64,000 nucleotides of DNA from Marinobacter halophilus (GCF_003007685.1 NZ_PXNN01000009.1:62001-126000); one strand, 5' to 3'. Counted from the stretch's first letter, positions 19,401 through 29,557 are shown. Numbers and translations: made by a program. Notes: a model not told the origin generated them from the sequence alone.

Positions 19401-21671
19401 TCAGGCCCTCAATACCTGCGCTGCCGCCACCATGGCCTCCAGAGCCGGGGTTACTTCCTCCCATTTGCGGGTTTTCAGGCCGCAGTCCGGGTTGACCCAC
19501 AGCCGCGCCGCCGGAATTCGCTCAGCTGCCAGCTTCATCAGCTTGATGATCTGTTGCTGTCCCGGCACATTGGGCGAGTGAATGTCGTACACCCCAGGCC
19601 CGATGTCGTTCGGGTATTCGAAGTTTTTGAACGCATCCAACAGCTCCATGTCCGATCGTGAGGTTTCGATGGTGATCACGTCGGCGTCCATGTGGGCGAT
19701 CGCTTTGATGATGTCGTTGAACTCCGAATAGCACATGTGAGTGTGAATCTGGGTGGTGTCCTGTACGCCGTTTGCCGCAATGCGGAAACTGTTGATCGTC
19801 CAGTCCAGATAGGTATCCCAGTCGGACTGGCGCAAAGGCAAGCCTTCGCGCAGGGCGGCTTCGTCGATCTGGATGATGTCCACGCCCGCCTTTTCCAGGT
19901 CCTGAACTTCTTCCCGAATGGCCAGGGCCAGTTGCAGGCAGGAATCCTTGCGGGGCTGGTCATCCCGCACGAAGGACCAGTTCAGAATTGTTACCGGGCC
20001 GGTCAGCATGCCCTTTACCGGCTTGTCGGTGAGTGATTGGGCATAGCGAGTCCACGCCACTGTCATGGCCTTGGGCCGGTGGATATCGCCAAACAGGATG
20101 GGCGGCTTCACGCAGCGTGATCCATAAGACTGCACCCAGCCAAAGCGGGTAAAGGCGTAGCCGTCCAGTTGTTCGCCGAAGTATTCCACCATGTCGTTGC
20201 GTTCAGGCTCGCCATGCACCAGTACATCCAAACCGAGCCGTTCCTGCTCGCGGATACAGCGCGCAATCTCCGACTGCATTTGCGCCAGGTAGTCCTTTGC
20301 GGCTAATTCACCTTTCCGGAAACGCAGTCTCGCCTGGCGGATTTCCGGAGTTTGCGGGAAGGAACCGATGGTGGTGGTCGGAAAGGCCGGCAATCGCAGT
20401 TTTTGTTGCTGCAGGGCAATGCGTTGCGGGTAGGGGTTTTGACGATTGCCCATTTCCGTGGTGATCTCAGCTACCGCCGCCCGAACCGCCGGATTGATTA
20501 CCCGGGCCGAACGGCGCCGGCTCTCGATGGCTTGTTGGTTGGCCGCCAGTGGTTGCTGCACGGCTTTGCGGCCTTCGTTCAGGGCTTGCGCCAGCACCTG
20601 CAGTTCGTCCAGTTTTTGCACGGCGAAAGCCAGCCAGTTGCGGATTTCAACGTCCAGTTCGGTTTCCGGTGTTACGTCCACCGGCACATGCAGTAACGAG
20701 CAAGAAGGTGCCAGCCACAGGCGATCGCCAAGTTTGTCATGTACCGGTTCAAGCCAATCCAGAATTTTGGTGAGATCGGATTTCCAGATGTTGCGGCCAT
20801 TGATCACCCCTAATGACAGCACTTTATGGCTGGGTAGCCAATCCGCAATGCGATTGACTTCATCCGGGGCGCTCACCGCGTCCAGATGAATGCCAGCTAC
20901 CGGCAGCTCGCACGCCAGCTGTAGGTTGCCCCGGAGTTCGCCGAAGTAGGAGGCGAGCAACAGCTTGGGGCGGTTGCTCTTGAGCTGGTGGTAGGCCAGA
21001 TTGAATGCATAGCGCCAGTTGGCGTCCAGTTCTGTTACCAGCGCGGGCTCATCTATCTGCACCCAGTCGGCGCCGGCATCGGCCAGGATGTCCAGCAGTT
21101 GGGCGTACGCGGGCAGCAACCGTTCCAGCAGATCCAGGCGATTGCTGCCATCGGAGGTTTTGCCCAACCATAAATAGGTGACCGGGCCGATGATCACCGG
21201 CTTGGCTTGCACGCCCTGTGCCCGGGCTTCGGCCAGTTGGTTCAACAAGCGCTCGGGATTGAGTTCAAACCGGGTATCGGCGCTGAACTCCGGCACGATG
21301 TAGTGGTAGTTGGTATCGAACCATTTGGTCATCTCACCGGCGGCGGTGGCGCAGCAAGGGCTGTCGTTGGCACCACGGCCGCGGGCGGCGCGAAAGTAAG
21401 CGTCCAGTTCCGAACCTTCTTTGTCTGCGACTCGCGCGGGCAAGTTGCCCAGAGTGACCGACATGTCCAGCACCTGGTCGTACAAGGAGAACTCGCCAAC
21501 CGGTGCAAAATCCAGCTTGGCCTGCTGTTGCCAGTGGCGGCGACGCAGATCGGCGGCGGTAATTGCCAGCTCCTGCTCGGTTTGCCGGCCAGCCCAGTAG
21601 TCTTCCAATGCAAATTTCAGTTCCCGTTGGCCGCCGATGCGCGGAAAGCCAAGGTTGTGTGTGGTCACCAT
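19401..21671 (-). CDS. metE: Cobalamin-independent methionine synthase
   Basis: The 756-residue enzyme methylates homocysteine using methyltetrahydropteroyl-triglutamate. The N-terminal half begins [20 protein letters not shown]. The catalytic C-terminal half has [55 protein letters not shown] and NPDCGLKTR, which supply the zinc-binding His and Cys residues. Length is standard. It is divergent from metR, and a MetR-type site lies between the two genes, so induction by MetR with homocysteine is expected. Confidence 0.97.
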   Translation of the reverse strand: MVTTHNLGFPRIGGQRELKFALEDYWAGRQTEQELAITAADLRRRHWQQQAKLDFAPVGEFSLYDQVLDMSVTLGNLPARVADKEGSELDAYFRAARGRGANDSPCCATAAGEMTKWFDTNYHYIVPEFSADTRFELNPERLLNQLAEARAQGVQAKPVIIGPVTYLWLGKTSDGSNRLDLLERLLPAYAQLLDILADAGADWVQIDEPALVTELDANWRYAFNLAYHQLKSNRPKLLLASYFGELRGNLQLACELPVAGIHLDAVSAPDEVNRIADWLPSHKVLSLGVINGRNIWKSDLTKILDWLEPVHDKLGDRLWLAPSCSLLHVPVDVTPETELDVEIRNWLAFAVQKLDELQVLAQALNEGRKAVQQPLAANQQAIESRRRSARVINPAVRAAVAEITTEMGNRQNPYPQRIALQQQKLRLPAFPTTTIGSFPQTPEIRQARLRFRKGELAAKDYLAQMQSEIARCIREQERLGLDVLVHGEPERNDMVEYFGEQLDGYAFTRFGWVQSYGSRCVKPPILFGDIHRPKAMTVAWTRYAQSLTDKPVKGMLTGPVTILNWSFVRDDQPRKDSCLQLALAIREEVQDLEKAGVDIIQIDEAALREGLPLRQSDWDTYLDWTINSFRIAANGVQDTTQIHTHMCYSEFNDIIKAIAHMDADVITIETSRSDMELLDAFKNFEYPNDIGPGVYDIHSPNVPGQQQIIKLMKLAAERIPAARLWVNPDCGLKTRKWEEVTPALEAMVAAAQVLRA

Positions 21672-21762
21672 GAGTATGCCCTTCGGTGTTGTCGGTGTGG
21701 GTAGGCGGACAAGGTTATTCCGGTGACTGAATGAATAAAAATGGTATTATCTCAACTAACCA

Positions 21763-21775
21763 TGAGAAATATTCA
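21763..21775. promoter_or_regulatory. Candidate MetR-binding site between metE and metR
   Basis: TGAGAAATATTCA matches the MetR consensus TGAA-N5-TTCA at seven of eight fixed positions. It lies in the 114-bp divergent region, 11 bp before the metR start. A half-site TGAATGAA occurs about 36 bp away toward metE. The assignment rests on the consensus and the gene context. Confidence 0.5.
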
Positions 21776-21785
21776 CAGGTGTTCC

Positions 21786-22676
21786 ATGATTGAGCGAAGT
21801 CATCTCGAAATCTTTCGGGCGGTCGAGCGCCAGGGTTCGCTGACGGCCGCCGCAGAGCAGCTGCATCTGACCCAATCCGCCCTGAGCCACGCCATTCGCA
21901 AGCTGGAGCAACAGCTGGGTACGCCGGTATGGCTCAGAGAGGGGCGGCAGTTGCGGTTCACTCAGGCGGGCGAGCAGTTGCTGAATCTGGCCAATCGGCT
22001 GCTGCCTCAGTTCGAGCATGCGGAAATGCTGGTCGGACAGGTGGCCAAAGGCCAGCGCGGCAGCCTGCGAGTGGGCATGGAGTGCCACCCCTGTTATCAA
22101 TGGCTGCTGAAAGTGGTGGGGCCGTATTTGCAGCAATGGCCGGATGTGGATGTGGACGTAAAACAGGAGTTCCAGTTCGGTGGCATGGGTGCCTTGTTTG
22201 GCCACGACATTGATTTGCTGGTCACGCCGGATCCGTTGCATCGCCCCGGTGTGCGCTTTGAGCCGGTGTTTGATTATGAGCAGGTGCTGGTGGTGGCGCA
22301 GGGGCATCCGCTGGCGGGGGAAGCCTGGGTGGAACCGGGTCAGTTGGAAAAAGAAACCCTGATCACCTATCCGGTGGCGCCGGAGCGGCTGGATATCTTC
22401 ACCCGGTTTTTCTTGCCGGCTCACGCGGCCCCGGCCCGCCATAAAACCATTGAGACTACGGATATCATGCTGCAGATGGTGGCGGCGGGTCGCGGTGTGT
22501 CGGCGTTGCCGCGCTGGTTGGTGGATGAGTACGCCCAGAAAATGCCGGTGACGGCGTTGCGGCTGGGCAGGCAGGGCATGCCTAAACAGATCTTTCTGGG
22601 CTTTCGGGAGCGTGATTCGGAGGTGGATTATCTGGTCGCGTTCATGAAGCTGGCTCGAAGCATTCGCTGGAACTAA
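21786..22676 (+). CDS. metR: LysR-type regulator MetR
   Basis: The 296-residue LysR-type regulator has its winged helix-turn-helix at residues ~5-60 ([37 protein letters not shown], shown by key positions) and a periplasmic-binding-like effector domain beginning [15 protein letters not shown]. The ECHPCYQWL segment is typical of MetR. It should activate metE in response to homocysteine. The start at 21786 is where the conserved [10 protein letters not shown] begins; the frame is open to 21741. Divergence from metE is the classical arrangement. Confidence 0.92.
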   Translation: MIERSHLEIFRAVERQGSLTAAAEQLHLTQSALSHAIRKLEQQLGTPVWLREGRQLRFTQAGEQLLNLANRLLPQFEHAEMLVGQVAKGQRGSLRVGMECHPCYQWLLKVVGPYLQQWPDVDVDVKQEFQFGGMGALFGHDIDLLVTPDPLHRPGVRFEPVFDYEQVLVVAQGHPLAGEAWVEPGQLEKETLITYPVAPERLDIFTRFFLPAHAAPARHKTIETTDIMLQMVAAGRGVSALPRWLVDEYAQKMPVTALRLGRQGMPKQIFLGFRERDSEVDYLVAFMKLARSIRWN

Positions 22677-22723
22677 TCTGTTCGGTTAAACTGCGCGAAA
22701 AGTTTTCACAGGACACACAAGAC

Positions 22724-23116
22724 ATGAGCGAAATTCCGGCGGATCTGAAGTACCTTGAAACTCACCAGTGGGTTCGAGTGGATGCCGATGGCACGGCCAC
22801 GGTGGGCATTACTGACTTTGCCCAGGAGCAGTTGGGCGATGTGGTGTACATCGGGGTGCCTGAGGTGGGCGTTACCGTTAACGGTGGTGAGGAAGCGGGT
22901 GTGGCCGAGTCGGTGAAGTCCGCTTCGGATGTGTTCAGCCCGGTGACCGGTGAGGTCATCGAGGTGAATGAGAAGCTGGAGGATGAGCCGGAGATTGTGA
23001 ATGAAGATCCTTATGGCGATGGTTGGATGTTCCGGGTGAAGCTGGCGGATGCCGGTGAGCTCGACGGCCTGATGGATGCTGCGGCTTACGGTGAGCATGT
23101 CGCTGCCGAGGCTTAG
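22724..23116 (+). CDS. gcvH: Glycine cleavage system H protein
   Basis: The 130-residue lipoyl carrier shuttles the aminomethyl group from GcvP to GcvT. It shows [30 protein letters not shown], the lipoylation site ESVKSASD (the Lys is the attachment residue) and the C-terminal [15 protein letters not shown]. It is complete and normal in length. It stands apart from gcvP and gcvT, which are not in the window, while glyA, which is functionally related, lies 40 kb away. A long-hairpin repeat follows directly. Confidence 0.96.
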   Translation: MSEIPADLKYLETHQWVRVDADGTATVGITDFAQEQLGDVVYIGVPEVGVTVNGGEEAGVAESVKSASDVFSPVTGEVIEVNEKLEDEPEIVNEDPYGDGWMFRVKLADAGELDGLMDAAAYGEHVAAEA

Positions 23117-23140
23117 TATTTTGCCTTGTGGTGCGGGCAT

Positions 23141-23241
23141 GGCACCGGGGAAGGTTTCCAAAACACGCTGTGAATACTTCCCTGTACGCTCTGCTCCGCC
23201 ATCCATGGCTCCGCAAGGTTTTGGAAACCTTCCCCGGTGCC
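23141..23241 (+). repeat. Long-hairpin repeat, copy A (gcvH-rlmI)
   Basis: A perfect 24-bp inverted repeat (arms 23141-23164 and 23218-23241; the arm ends GTTTCCAAAAC) encloses a 53-nt core. The core starts ACGCTGTGAATAC, contains TTCCCTGTACGCT, and has a second palindrome GCCATCCATGGC before CTCCGCAA. The core is shared with copy D in reverse orientation and related to copies B and C. The arms are specific to this copy. Confidence 0.85.
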
Positions 23242-23308
23242 ACGCTCTGAACATGTTGCTGGCCGCCTTAAAGCCTCTGGCTCCAAACTTTCCTCAGGTG
23301 ACAAATTA

Positions 23309-24505
23309 ATGGATTTTCCGATTCTCTATTTGCGCAAAGGCGCAGAACGCCGCCTTCGTGCTGGCCATTTGTGGGTTTACAGTAATGAAGTGGATGCCCA
23401 CCGTAGCCCGCTGCCAAGGTTTGAGCCTGGCGCGCAGGTGCAGGTCAGGGCATCGAACGACAAACCGATGGGTGTGGCGTTTGTTAATCCGCATGCGCTG
23501 ATCTGCGGGCGTCTGATTAGCCGTGATGCTGATCATGGCATGACGCCGAAGCGGTTGACGGATCGGATGGAGGCCGCACTGAGTCTTCGGGAGCGGTTGT
23601 TCCACAAGCCGTTTTACCGCTGGGTGTTCGGTGACGGCGATGGTTTGTCGGGCCTTGTGGTGGATCGGTTTGACGATGTGGTGGTGGTGCAGATTTCCAC
23701 CGCCGGCATGGAGCAGATGAAAGACGCGATTGTCCGGGCGGTGCAGCGGTTGGCGCATCCTCGGGTGGTGGTGTTGAAGAACGACGGCAAGATGCGCAAG
23801 GTGGAAGGGCTGTCCGATTACGTGGAGTTTGCCCATGGGCCGGAGACCGATATTCTGCGGGTTGAGGAGAACGGCGCGCAGTTCGAGGTGCCGCTGGCGG
23901 GCGGGCAGAAGACCGGGTGGTTTTATGATCACCGGATGAACCGTCAGCGCCTGCAGGCCTACGCGCCCGGTAAGCGGGTGCTAGATGTCTTCAGTTATGT
24001 CGGTGGCTGGGGTATTCAGGCGGCGTGTGCCGGAGCGTCTCAGGTAACCTGTGTGGATGCGTCATCGGCGGCGGTGGATGCGGTGCACCACAACGCCAGG
24101 CTGAACGGTCTGGAGAACGTGGAAACCCTCGAAGGCGATGCCTTTGATGCCCTGAAAGCGCTGGCGGATGAGAAAGAAAAATTCGACATCGTGGTGCTGG
24201 ACCCGCCCGCGCTGATTCCGCGCCGTCGCGATCAGAAAGCCGGAGAGCAGGCTTATGCGCGTTTGAACCAGTTGGGTTTGCGGCTACTTGAGCGTGACGG
24301 GCTGCTGGTGTCGGCGTCTTGCTCCATGCATCTGTCTCAGGAAAAACTGATCGACATTATTCGCGGCAGCGGCCGCAAGATTGACCGCTTTGTGCAGCTG
24401 CTGGAGCAAGGCCATCAGGCGCCGGATCATCCGATTGTGCCGGGTATTCCGGAAACGGATTACATCAAATCCTGCTTTGTGCGCTCGCTGACCGGGTTCA
24501 TGTAA
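23309..24505 (+). CDS. rlmI: 23S rRNA (cytosine1962-C5)-methyltransferase RlmI-like
   Basis: The 398-residue class I SAM methyltransferase has an N-terminal PUA domain (LRKGAERRLRAGHLWVYSNEVD), a central EEHEA-like region, the SAM site VLDVFSYVGGWGIQAAC, the substrate motif DPPALIPRR and the catalytic cysteine in SASCSMHLS. This arrangement defines RlmI (YccW). It methylates C5 of a 23S rRNA cytosine. The start at 23309 (MDFPILYLRKG) is preceded by AGGTGA. An in-frame ATG at 23237 would lie inside the upstream repeat and is rejected. It is convergent with the HAD phosphatase. Confidence 0.9.
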   Translation: MDFPILYLRKGAERRLRAGHLWVYSNEVDAHRSPLPRFEPGAQVQVRASNDKPMGVAFVNPHALICGRLISRDADHGMTPKRLTDRMEAALSLRERLFHKPFYRWVFGDGDGLSGLVVDRFDDVVVVQISTAGMEQMKDAIVRAVQRLAHPRVVVLKNDGKMRKVEGLSDYVEFAHGPETDILRVEENGAQFEVPLAGGQKTGWFYDHRMNRQRLQAYAPGKRVLDVFSYVGGWGIQAACAGASQVTCVDASSAAVDAVHHNARLNGLENVETLEGDAFDALKALADEKEKFDIVVLDPPALIPRRRDQKAGEQAYARLNQLGLRLLERDGLLVSASCSMHLSQEKLIDIIRGSGRKIDRFVQLLEQGHQAPDHPIVPGIPETDYIKSCFVRSLTGFM

Positions 24506-24522
24506 GGTCGCAGGCTACAAAG

Positions 24523-24548
24523 GGGGCTGACCCCTTGGGGTCAGACCC
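24523..24548. repeat. GGTCAGACCC palindrome overlapping a stop codon
   Basis: GGGGCTGACCCC, a TT loop and GGGGTCAGACCC form a 12-bp hairpin with one mismatch. The right arm runs into the 3' end of the minus-strand HAD gene and supplies its TGA stop and last codons. The same palindrome occurs at 31614-31641. It lies between convergent genes and may act as a bidirectional terminator. Confidence 0.65.
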
Positions 24549-25197
24549 TGAGTGACATCACCTTCCAGCCATTCTCCACAGCCAGCTTCTCCAGCGTCGG
24601 GTCCGGGTCAACCGCTACCGGGTTCTGCACCTGCTTCAGCAGTGGCACATCATTATGTGAGTCGCTGTAAAACCAGGCGCCTTCCAGGTTTTGGTTATGG
24701 GCTGCGAGCCAGTCATTCAGCCGCTCCACTTTGCCGCCCTGAAAGCTCGGGGTGCCGGCGACTTCACCGGTAAACCGGCCATTGACCAGCTCCGGCTCGG
24801 TGGCAATCAGGTGGTCCACGCCCAACAGTTCGGCGATCGGTTCGGTGATAAAGCGGTTGGTGGCGGTGATGATCATCAGGGTATGGCCCTGGTCCCGGTG
24901 CTCGGCCAGCAGCTTTACCGCCTTGTTCTGCATCATCGGTTGCACTTTCTTTGCCATGAAAGCTTCACGCCAGGATTCCAGCTCATCCATGCTGTGGCTG
25001 GACAAGGGTTTGAGCACAAAGCGCTGGTAATGGAAGATGTCCAGTTCGCCATTCAGGTACTCCTGATAGAAACGGTCGTTGGCCTGGCGATACTCTTCTG
25101 CATCCACCATGCCTTCTTCCACCAGAAACTCACCCCAGGCATGGTCACTGTCGCCAGCCAGCAAGGTATTGTCCAGATCAAAAATTGCGAGCGTCAA
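24541..25197 (-). CDS. HAD-IB family phosphatase (histidinol-phosphatase-like)
   Basis: The 218-residue HAD-superfamily phosphatase has motif I FDLDNTLL, a cap typical of the SerB-like IB group, motif II (MIITATNR) and motif III/IV YSDSHNDVPLL. The frame is open to a GTG at 25218, but GGAGGA six bases before a TTG at 25197 and the conserved N-terminus LTLAIFDLDNT argue for the TTG start. Proteins of this type located next to rppH and ptsP in Pseudomonas have been linked to histidinol-phosphate hydrolysis; that function is inferred from context. It is divergent from rppH. Confidence 0.82.
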   Translation of the reverse strand: MTLAIFDLDNTLLAGDSDHAWGEFLVEEGMVDAEEYRQANDRFYQEYLNGELDIFHYQRFVLKPLSSHSMDELESWREAFMAKKVQPMMQNKAVKLLAEHRDQGHTLMIITATNRFITEPIAELLGVDHLIATEPELVNGRFTGEVAGTPSFQGGKVERLNDWLAAHNQNLEGAWFYSDSHNDVPLLKQVQNPVAVDPDPTLEKLAVENGWKVMSLRV

Positions 25198-25379
25198 GCC
25201 GCTTCCTCCCATTGTCACAGGCCCTATAGCGAAGCCGCTAGTCTATCACGGCTCCGTGATGGTGTGCCGCTTACAGCTCCGTTTGCCGAAGCCTTGGGAT
25301 TCTGTAAGAATGAGAGCAACTTGGACAATTTCCGCCGGTTAAAAATTAATCGGCAACCGACTTTTATAAGGACTGTGCC

Positions 25380-25892
25380 GTGATTGACTCAGACGGTTTC
25401 AGACCCAACGTCGGAATCATTCTGGCCAACCACAGGGGAGAAGTTCTCTGGGCAAGGCGAATTGGGCAGGACTCCTGGCAGTTTCCGCAAGGTGGCATCA
25501 AACATACCGAATCAGCGGAAGACGCACTGTACCGGGAGCTTGGAGAGGAAATCGGCCTGAGTGCAGCGGATGTTGAAATCATCAGTTGCACTCGGGGCTG
25601 GCTGCGTTACCGTCTTCCGAGAAGGATGGTTCGCCATAACTCGCACCCCGTTTGTGTGGGGCAAAAACAGAAATGGTTCCTGCTGAGGATGCTGTCGCCA
25701 GACGCCCACGTGCGCGTGGATGGCACCGATTCACCGGAATTCGATGGCTGGCAATGGGTGAGCTATTGGTACCCTTTGGGGCAGGTAGTCTCGTTCAAGA
25801 GAGAAGTTTACAGACGTGCGCTGAGGGAATTGGCGCCCAGGCTGTTCCATAACATGGAGCAGTTGCAGAAGGGCGACGAGAACCGGCGTTGA
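25380..25892 (+). CDS. rppH: RNA 5'-pyrophosphohydrolase
   Basis: The 170-residue Nudix protein removes pyrophosphate from the 5' end of mRNAs to trigger RNase E decay. It begins [27 protein letters not shown] with WQFPQGGI and the Nudix box [23 protein letters not shown], whose REUXEEXGU core (RELGEEIGL) is intact. YRLPRRMVR and [10 protein letters not shown] are typical of RppH. The start is a GTG at 25380. It is followed 29 bp later by ptsP, a conserved pair in gammaproteobacteria. Confidence 0.96.
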   Translation: MIDSDGFRPNVGIILANHRGEVLWARRIGQDSWQFPQGGIKHTESAEDALYRELGEEIGLSAADVEIISCTRGWLRYRLPRRMVRHNSHPVCVGQKQKWFLLRMLSPDAHVRVDGTDSPEFDGWQWVSYWYPLGQVVSFKREVYRRALRELAPRLFHNMEQLQKGDENRR

Positions 25893-25921
25893 AGGAACAT
25901 CAGATATGACGGACTGACTCC

Positions 25922-28228
25922 ATGTTGAGTATCCTGCGAAGCCTAGTACAAGAGGTAAACAGTGCCCGCGACCTGAAAGAGGCGATGGAGATCATTGTAT
26001 CGCGGGTACAAAAAGCGATGACGACCGAAGTCTGCTCCGTCTACCTGCTTGATCCAGCCACCAATCGTTACATCTTGATGGCCACCGAAGGTCTGTACAA
26101 AGATTCGGTTGGCAAGGTCAGCCTGGCTTATTCCGAAGGACTGGTCGGCCTGGTCGGTGCTCGCGAAGAGCCCATCAACCTCGAAGATGCCCCTTCCCAC
26201 CCCCGTTATCGCTACTTCCCGGAGACCGGTGAAGAGCGTTTCCGTTCGTTTCTGGGTGTGCCCATCATTCACCATCGTCGGGTGCTTGGTGTGCTGGTGG
26301 TGCAGCAACGGGAAAGTTCCCGCTGTTTTGATGAGGGTGAAGAGGCGTTTCTGGTTACCGTATCCGCTCAGCTGGCGGGCGTGATCGCCCACAGCGAGGC
26401 CACCGGTGCCATCAGTGGTTTGTCGTTGACTGGCGAAGAAACCAAAGATATCAGTTTCAGCGGTGTGCCGGGTGCGCCCGGTGTGGCAATCGGCACCGGC
26501 ATGGTGGTGTATCCATCGGCCGATCTGGACGTGGTGCCGGAGAAACCCACCGAAAATATAGAGCAGGAGCTGGAACTGTTCCGCTCTGCGGTGCAGGCGG
26601 TCAGAGAGGATATTGAACGGGTCGCCAACCGTTTGGCGTCTCAGCTCCGGCCGGAAGAGCAAGCGCTGTTTGATGTTTACTTGCGCATGCTGGATGACGA
26701 AGCTCTGCCCGGCGAAGTCGCCATCAGGATTCGTGAGGGCGTTTGGGCTCAGGGTGCTCTGAAACAGGTGGTTCAGCAGTACATTCGTCACTTTGAAATG
26801 ATGGACGATCATTACCTGCAGGAACGTGTGGTCGATATCCGTGATCTTGGCCGCCGGTTGCTGTCTCACATGCAGGAAGGTGAGCAAAAGCACCAGGAAT
26901 ACCCGGAACGAACCGTGCTGGTCAGTGAAGAGTTGACCCCCGCGATGTTGGGTGAGGTGCCTAAAGGGCAGCTCGTTGGTCTGGTCTCGGTCAAAGGTTC
27001 CAGCAACTCCCACGTGGCCATTCTGGCCCGGGCCATGGGTGTGCCAACGGTAATGGGCCTGGTCGACATTCCGGTTAACCAGCTGGACGGCCGGGAGCTG
27101 GTGGTGGATGGCTTTGAAGGGCAGATCTTTGCGTCGCCTTCGGCGGATCTTCGCGCCTTCTATCAGGCTATCTGTGAAGAAGAGGACGAGCTGTTCCGTG
27201 GCCTGGAAGTATTGCGGGACAAGCCTTGTGAAACCACTGATGGGCACCGGGTGGCGCTGTTGGTTAACACCGGTCTGATGACCGATGTGGTGCGCTCGCT
27301 GTCGCACGGCGCTGAGGGCATAGGCCTGTATCGCACCGAAGTGCCGTTCATGATCAAGGATCGATTCCCGTCCGAACAGGAGCAGCGGGAGTATTATCGG
27401 GAACAACTCGAAGCCTTTGCGCCCAACCCGGTCACCATGCGTACCCTCGATATCGGTGGCGACAAATCGCTGACCTACTTCCCGATCGAGGAAGAAAACC
27501 CTTTTCTGGGCTGGCGCGGCATCCGGGTTACTCTTGATCACCCTGAGATCTTTCTGGTTCAGGTGCGGGCCATGCTCAAGGCCAGTGAAGGCCTGAACAA
27601 TCTGCAGATCATGCTGCCCATGATCAGCAATATTTCCGAGGTGGAGGAGTCTCTTCACCTGATTTACCGTGTCTATCACGAAGTGCGGGAAGAAGGTTAC
27701 GACATCCACATGCCCAAGGTGGGTGTGATGGTGGAAGTGCCGGCGGCGGTGTACCAGATTCGCGAACTGGCCGAGCGGGTGGACTTCTTGTCGGTGGGTT
27801 CCAACGACCTTACCCAATACCTGTTGGCGGTAGACCGCAACAATCCCCGGGTGGCTCAGCTGTACCATTCGTATCACCCGGCGGTGCTGCAGGCGCTGGT
27901 GCGCATCGCCCAGGATGCCCGCTCGGTGGGCAAACCAGTCGGTATCTGCGGCGAGCTGGCAGGCGATCCCGGTGGCGCACTGCTGCTGATGGCCATGGGC
28001 TATGATTCGCTGTCGATGAACGCCGCCAGCCTGCCAAAGGTCAAGTCGGTCATACGCAGTATTGACCGGGAATGGGCGATCCAGTTGCTGGAAGACGTCC
28101 TGCTGCTGGATTCTCCCCACGTGATCAAAAGTTGTGTTGACCTGGCGCTCAGGAACGCCGGCTTCGGCCGCTATCTGCGCCCGGGCAAATCCTCCAGCGC
28201 TGCGATGGCAGAACAGGCGGTTTCCTGA
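25922..28228 (+). CDS. ptsP: Phosphoenolpyruvate-protein phosphotransferase PtsP (EI-Ntr)
   Basis: The 768-residue enzyme I of the nitrogen PTS has an N-terminal GAF domain (about residues 1-165), then the PEP-utilising N-terminal domain. The phosphohistidine is His364 in GSSNSHVAILARAMGVPT. The C-terminal TIM barrel has GIGLYRTEVPFM, RTLDIGGDK, NPFLGWRGIR, GVMVEVPAAV, FLSVGSNDLTQY and GICGELAGDP. It passes phosphate from PEP to NPr and on to EIIA-Ntr, controlling potassium, nitrogen and stress responses. It is cotranscribed with rppH (29 bp). Confidence 0.97.
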   Translation: MLSILRSLVQEVNSARDLKEAMEIIVSRVQKAMTTEVCSVYLLDPATNRYILMATEGLYKDSVGKVSLAYSEGLVGLVGAREEPINLEDAPSHPRYRYFPETGEERFRSFLGVPIIHHRRVLGVLVVQQRESSRCFDEGEEAFLVTVSAQLAGVIAHSEATGAISGLSLTGEETKDISFSGVPGAPGVAIGTGMVVYPSADLDVVPEKPTENIEQELELFRSAVQAVREDIERVANRLASQLRPEEQALFDVYLRMLDDEALPGEVAIRIREGVWAQGALKQVVQQYIRHFEMMDDHYLQERVVDIRDLGRRLLSHMQEGEQKHQEYPERTVLVSEELTPAMLGEVPKGQLVGLVSVKGSSNSHVAILARAMGVPTVMGLVDIPVNQLDGRELVVDGFEGQIFASPSADLRAFYQAICEEEDELFRGLEVLRDKPCETTDGHRVALLVNTGLMTDVVRSLSHGAEGIGLYRTEVPFMIKDRFPSEQEQREYYREQLEAFAPNPVTMRTLDIGGDKSLTYFPIEEENPFLGWRGIRVTLDHPEIFLVQVRAMLKASEGLNNLQIMLPMISNISEVEESLHLIYRVYHEVREEGYDIHMPKVGVMVEVPAAVYQIRELAERVDFLSVGSNDLTQYLLAVDRNNPRVAQLYHSYHPAVLQALVRIAQDARSVGKPVGICGELAGDPGGALLLMAMGYDSLSMNAASLPKVKSVIRSIDREWAIQLLEDVLLLDSPHVIKSCVDLALRNAGFGRYLRPGKSSSAAMAEQAVS

Positions 28229-28315
28229 GGGTTGGCTATTTTTATAGTGTGCTTACTCTAAAATCCATTGGTAGGTTGGTAACGTATTTCTTGCAGTACC
28301 TACAAAGGACAGGCT

Positions 28316-29557
28316 ATGACGAAAGCGACCGAACTCAAGCCAGCACCACGTATCGGCCTCGCCCTGGGTGGCGGTGGGCCATTGGGCGGCATTTATGAGA
28401 TCGGCGCATTGAGGGCGCTGGATGAAGCCCTGGATGGCTTGGATTTCAACAACATTGATGTGTATGTCGGTGTGAATGCCGGCTCGTTCGTGGCGGCCAA
28501 TCTGGCGAACCAGATGACCACGGCCCAGTTATGCCGGATTTTTGTGCGCAACGAGGCAGAAGTTCATCCATTTCACCCGGAAGTGTTTTACCGCCCCGCG
28601 TTCAGGGAAATCGGCAGCCGTTTGCTGTCGGTGCCCGGCCTGCTGTCGACGGCCATCAGCCGCTTCGTTAATAACCCTTACGATCAAAGCCTGATGGAGG
28701 CCATGACCATTCTGGCCCAGGCGGCCCCGGCGGGTCTGTTTGATAACGAAGGCCTGCATGACTACTTGCGCCATGCCTTTACCATGCTCGGGCGTACCAA
28801 CGATTTCCGGCAGCTCAAACGCAGTCTGTATGTGGTTGCCGCCGATGTAGAGAGCACGGAGGCGGTCTGTTTCGGTGCGCCCGGCTTTGATCACGTCCCC
28901 ATTTCCAGAGCGGTTCAGGCTAGCACGGCCTCGCCTGGTTTGTATGTGCCGGTCGATATAGACGGTCGGTATTATGTGGATGGCACTCTGCGCAAAGGCC
29001 TGCACGCCTCCGTGGCGTTTGAAGACGGCGCCGATCTGGTGCTGGCGGTGAACCCCCAGGTACCGATCGACGCCAGTGCGGCGGTCCGCGCTGGCACCAT
29101 GAAACCGGGCGAGTTGACCCGCGCGGGCATGCCGAACCTGCTGTCCCAGATGTACCGCACCATGGTCTATTCCCGGATGCAGTCCGGCATTGCCCAGTAC
29201 GGCCGGGATTATCCGGATAAAGACATTCTGTTGTTCGAGCCCACCCGGGATGACGCCAAGCTGTTCTTTTCCAACGTGTTCAGCTTCCAGAGCCGGCGCA
29301 TGGTGTGTGAACACGCCTACCAGATGACGCGCCGCGATCTGTTGGAGCGGGCCGATGAGCTGGAGCCAAAGCTACTAAAATACGGCATCAAACTGCGCCG
29401 GGACCGCCTGGAAGACGAGCAGCGAACCATCAGTACCAGTCTGTACGGAGAAATGCTGCCGCTCTACGTGGCCAAAGGCCGGAAAAAGCAGGCCGAAAAG
29501 AGCAAGCTGGCCGCTGGCATCAACAACGTTACGCACCTGTTTTCCAAGGCTCAGTAA
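28316..29557 (+). CDS. Patatin-like protein lacking the nucleophilic serine
   Basis: The 413-residue protein has a patatin fold: IGLALGGGGPLGGIYEIGALRAL carries the oxyanion glycine loop near residues 17-25. The nucleophile elbow then reads VYVGVNAGSFVAANL, so residue 54, normally Ser in GxSxG, is Asn. The acid motif is DGTLRKG (Asp222) rather than the common DG(G/A). The rest of the domain is intact: ASTASPGLYVPVDIDGRYYVDGT and DLVLAVNPQVPI. The C-terminal ~110 residues are basic. There is no signal peptide. It is probably inactive as an esterase or uses another nucleophile (Ser57 is near), and may be a structural or regulatory pseudoenzyme. The gene stands alone, ending at a strong terminator. 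Confidence 0.83.
   Translation: MTKATELKPAPRIGLALGGGGPLGGIYEIGALRALDEALDGLDFNNIDVYVGVNAGSFVAANLANQMTTAQLCRIFVRNEAEVHPFHPEVFYRPAFREIGSRLLSVPGLLSTAISRFVNNPYDQSLMEAMTILAQAAPAGLFDNEGLHDYLRHAFTMLGRTNDFRQLKRSLYVVAADVESTEAVCFGAPGFDHVPISRAVQASTASPGLYVPVDIDGRYYVDGTLRKGLHASVAFEDGADLVLAVNPQVPIDASAAVRAGTMKPGELTRAGMPNLLSQMYRTMVYSRMQSGIAQYGRDYPDKDILLFEPTRDDAKLFFSNVFSFQSRRMVCEHAYQMTRRDLLERADELEPKLLKYGIKLRRDRLEDEQRTISTSLYGEMLPLYVAKGRKKQAEKSKLAAGINNVTHLFSKAQ

Noticed and set aside
22956..23304. Minus-strand ORFs over the gcvH-rlmI repeat
   Set aside because: They are open only because the hairpin arms and gcvH are GC-rich; no start signal or family match.
23237..23308. Upstream ATG for rlmI
   Set aside because: It starts inside the right arm of repeat copy A; the conserved MDFPILYLRKG at 23309 has its own ribosome-binding site.
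25943..28120. A 725-codon open frame antisense to ptsP
   Set aside because: It mirrors a highly conserved gene in GC-rich sequence, has His/Gln-rich low-complexity composition typical of shadow frames, and shows no ribosome-binding site or recognisable domain.
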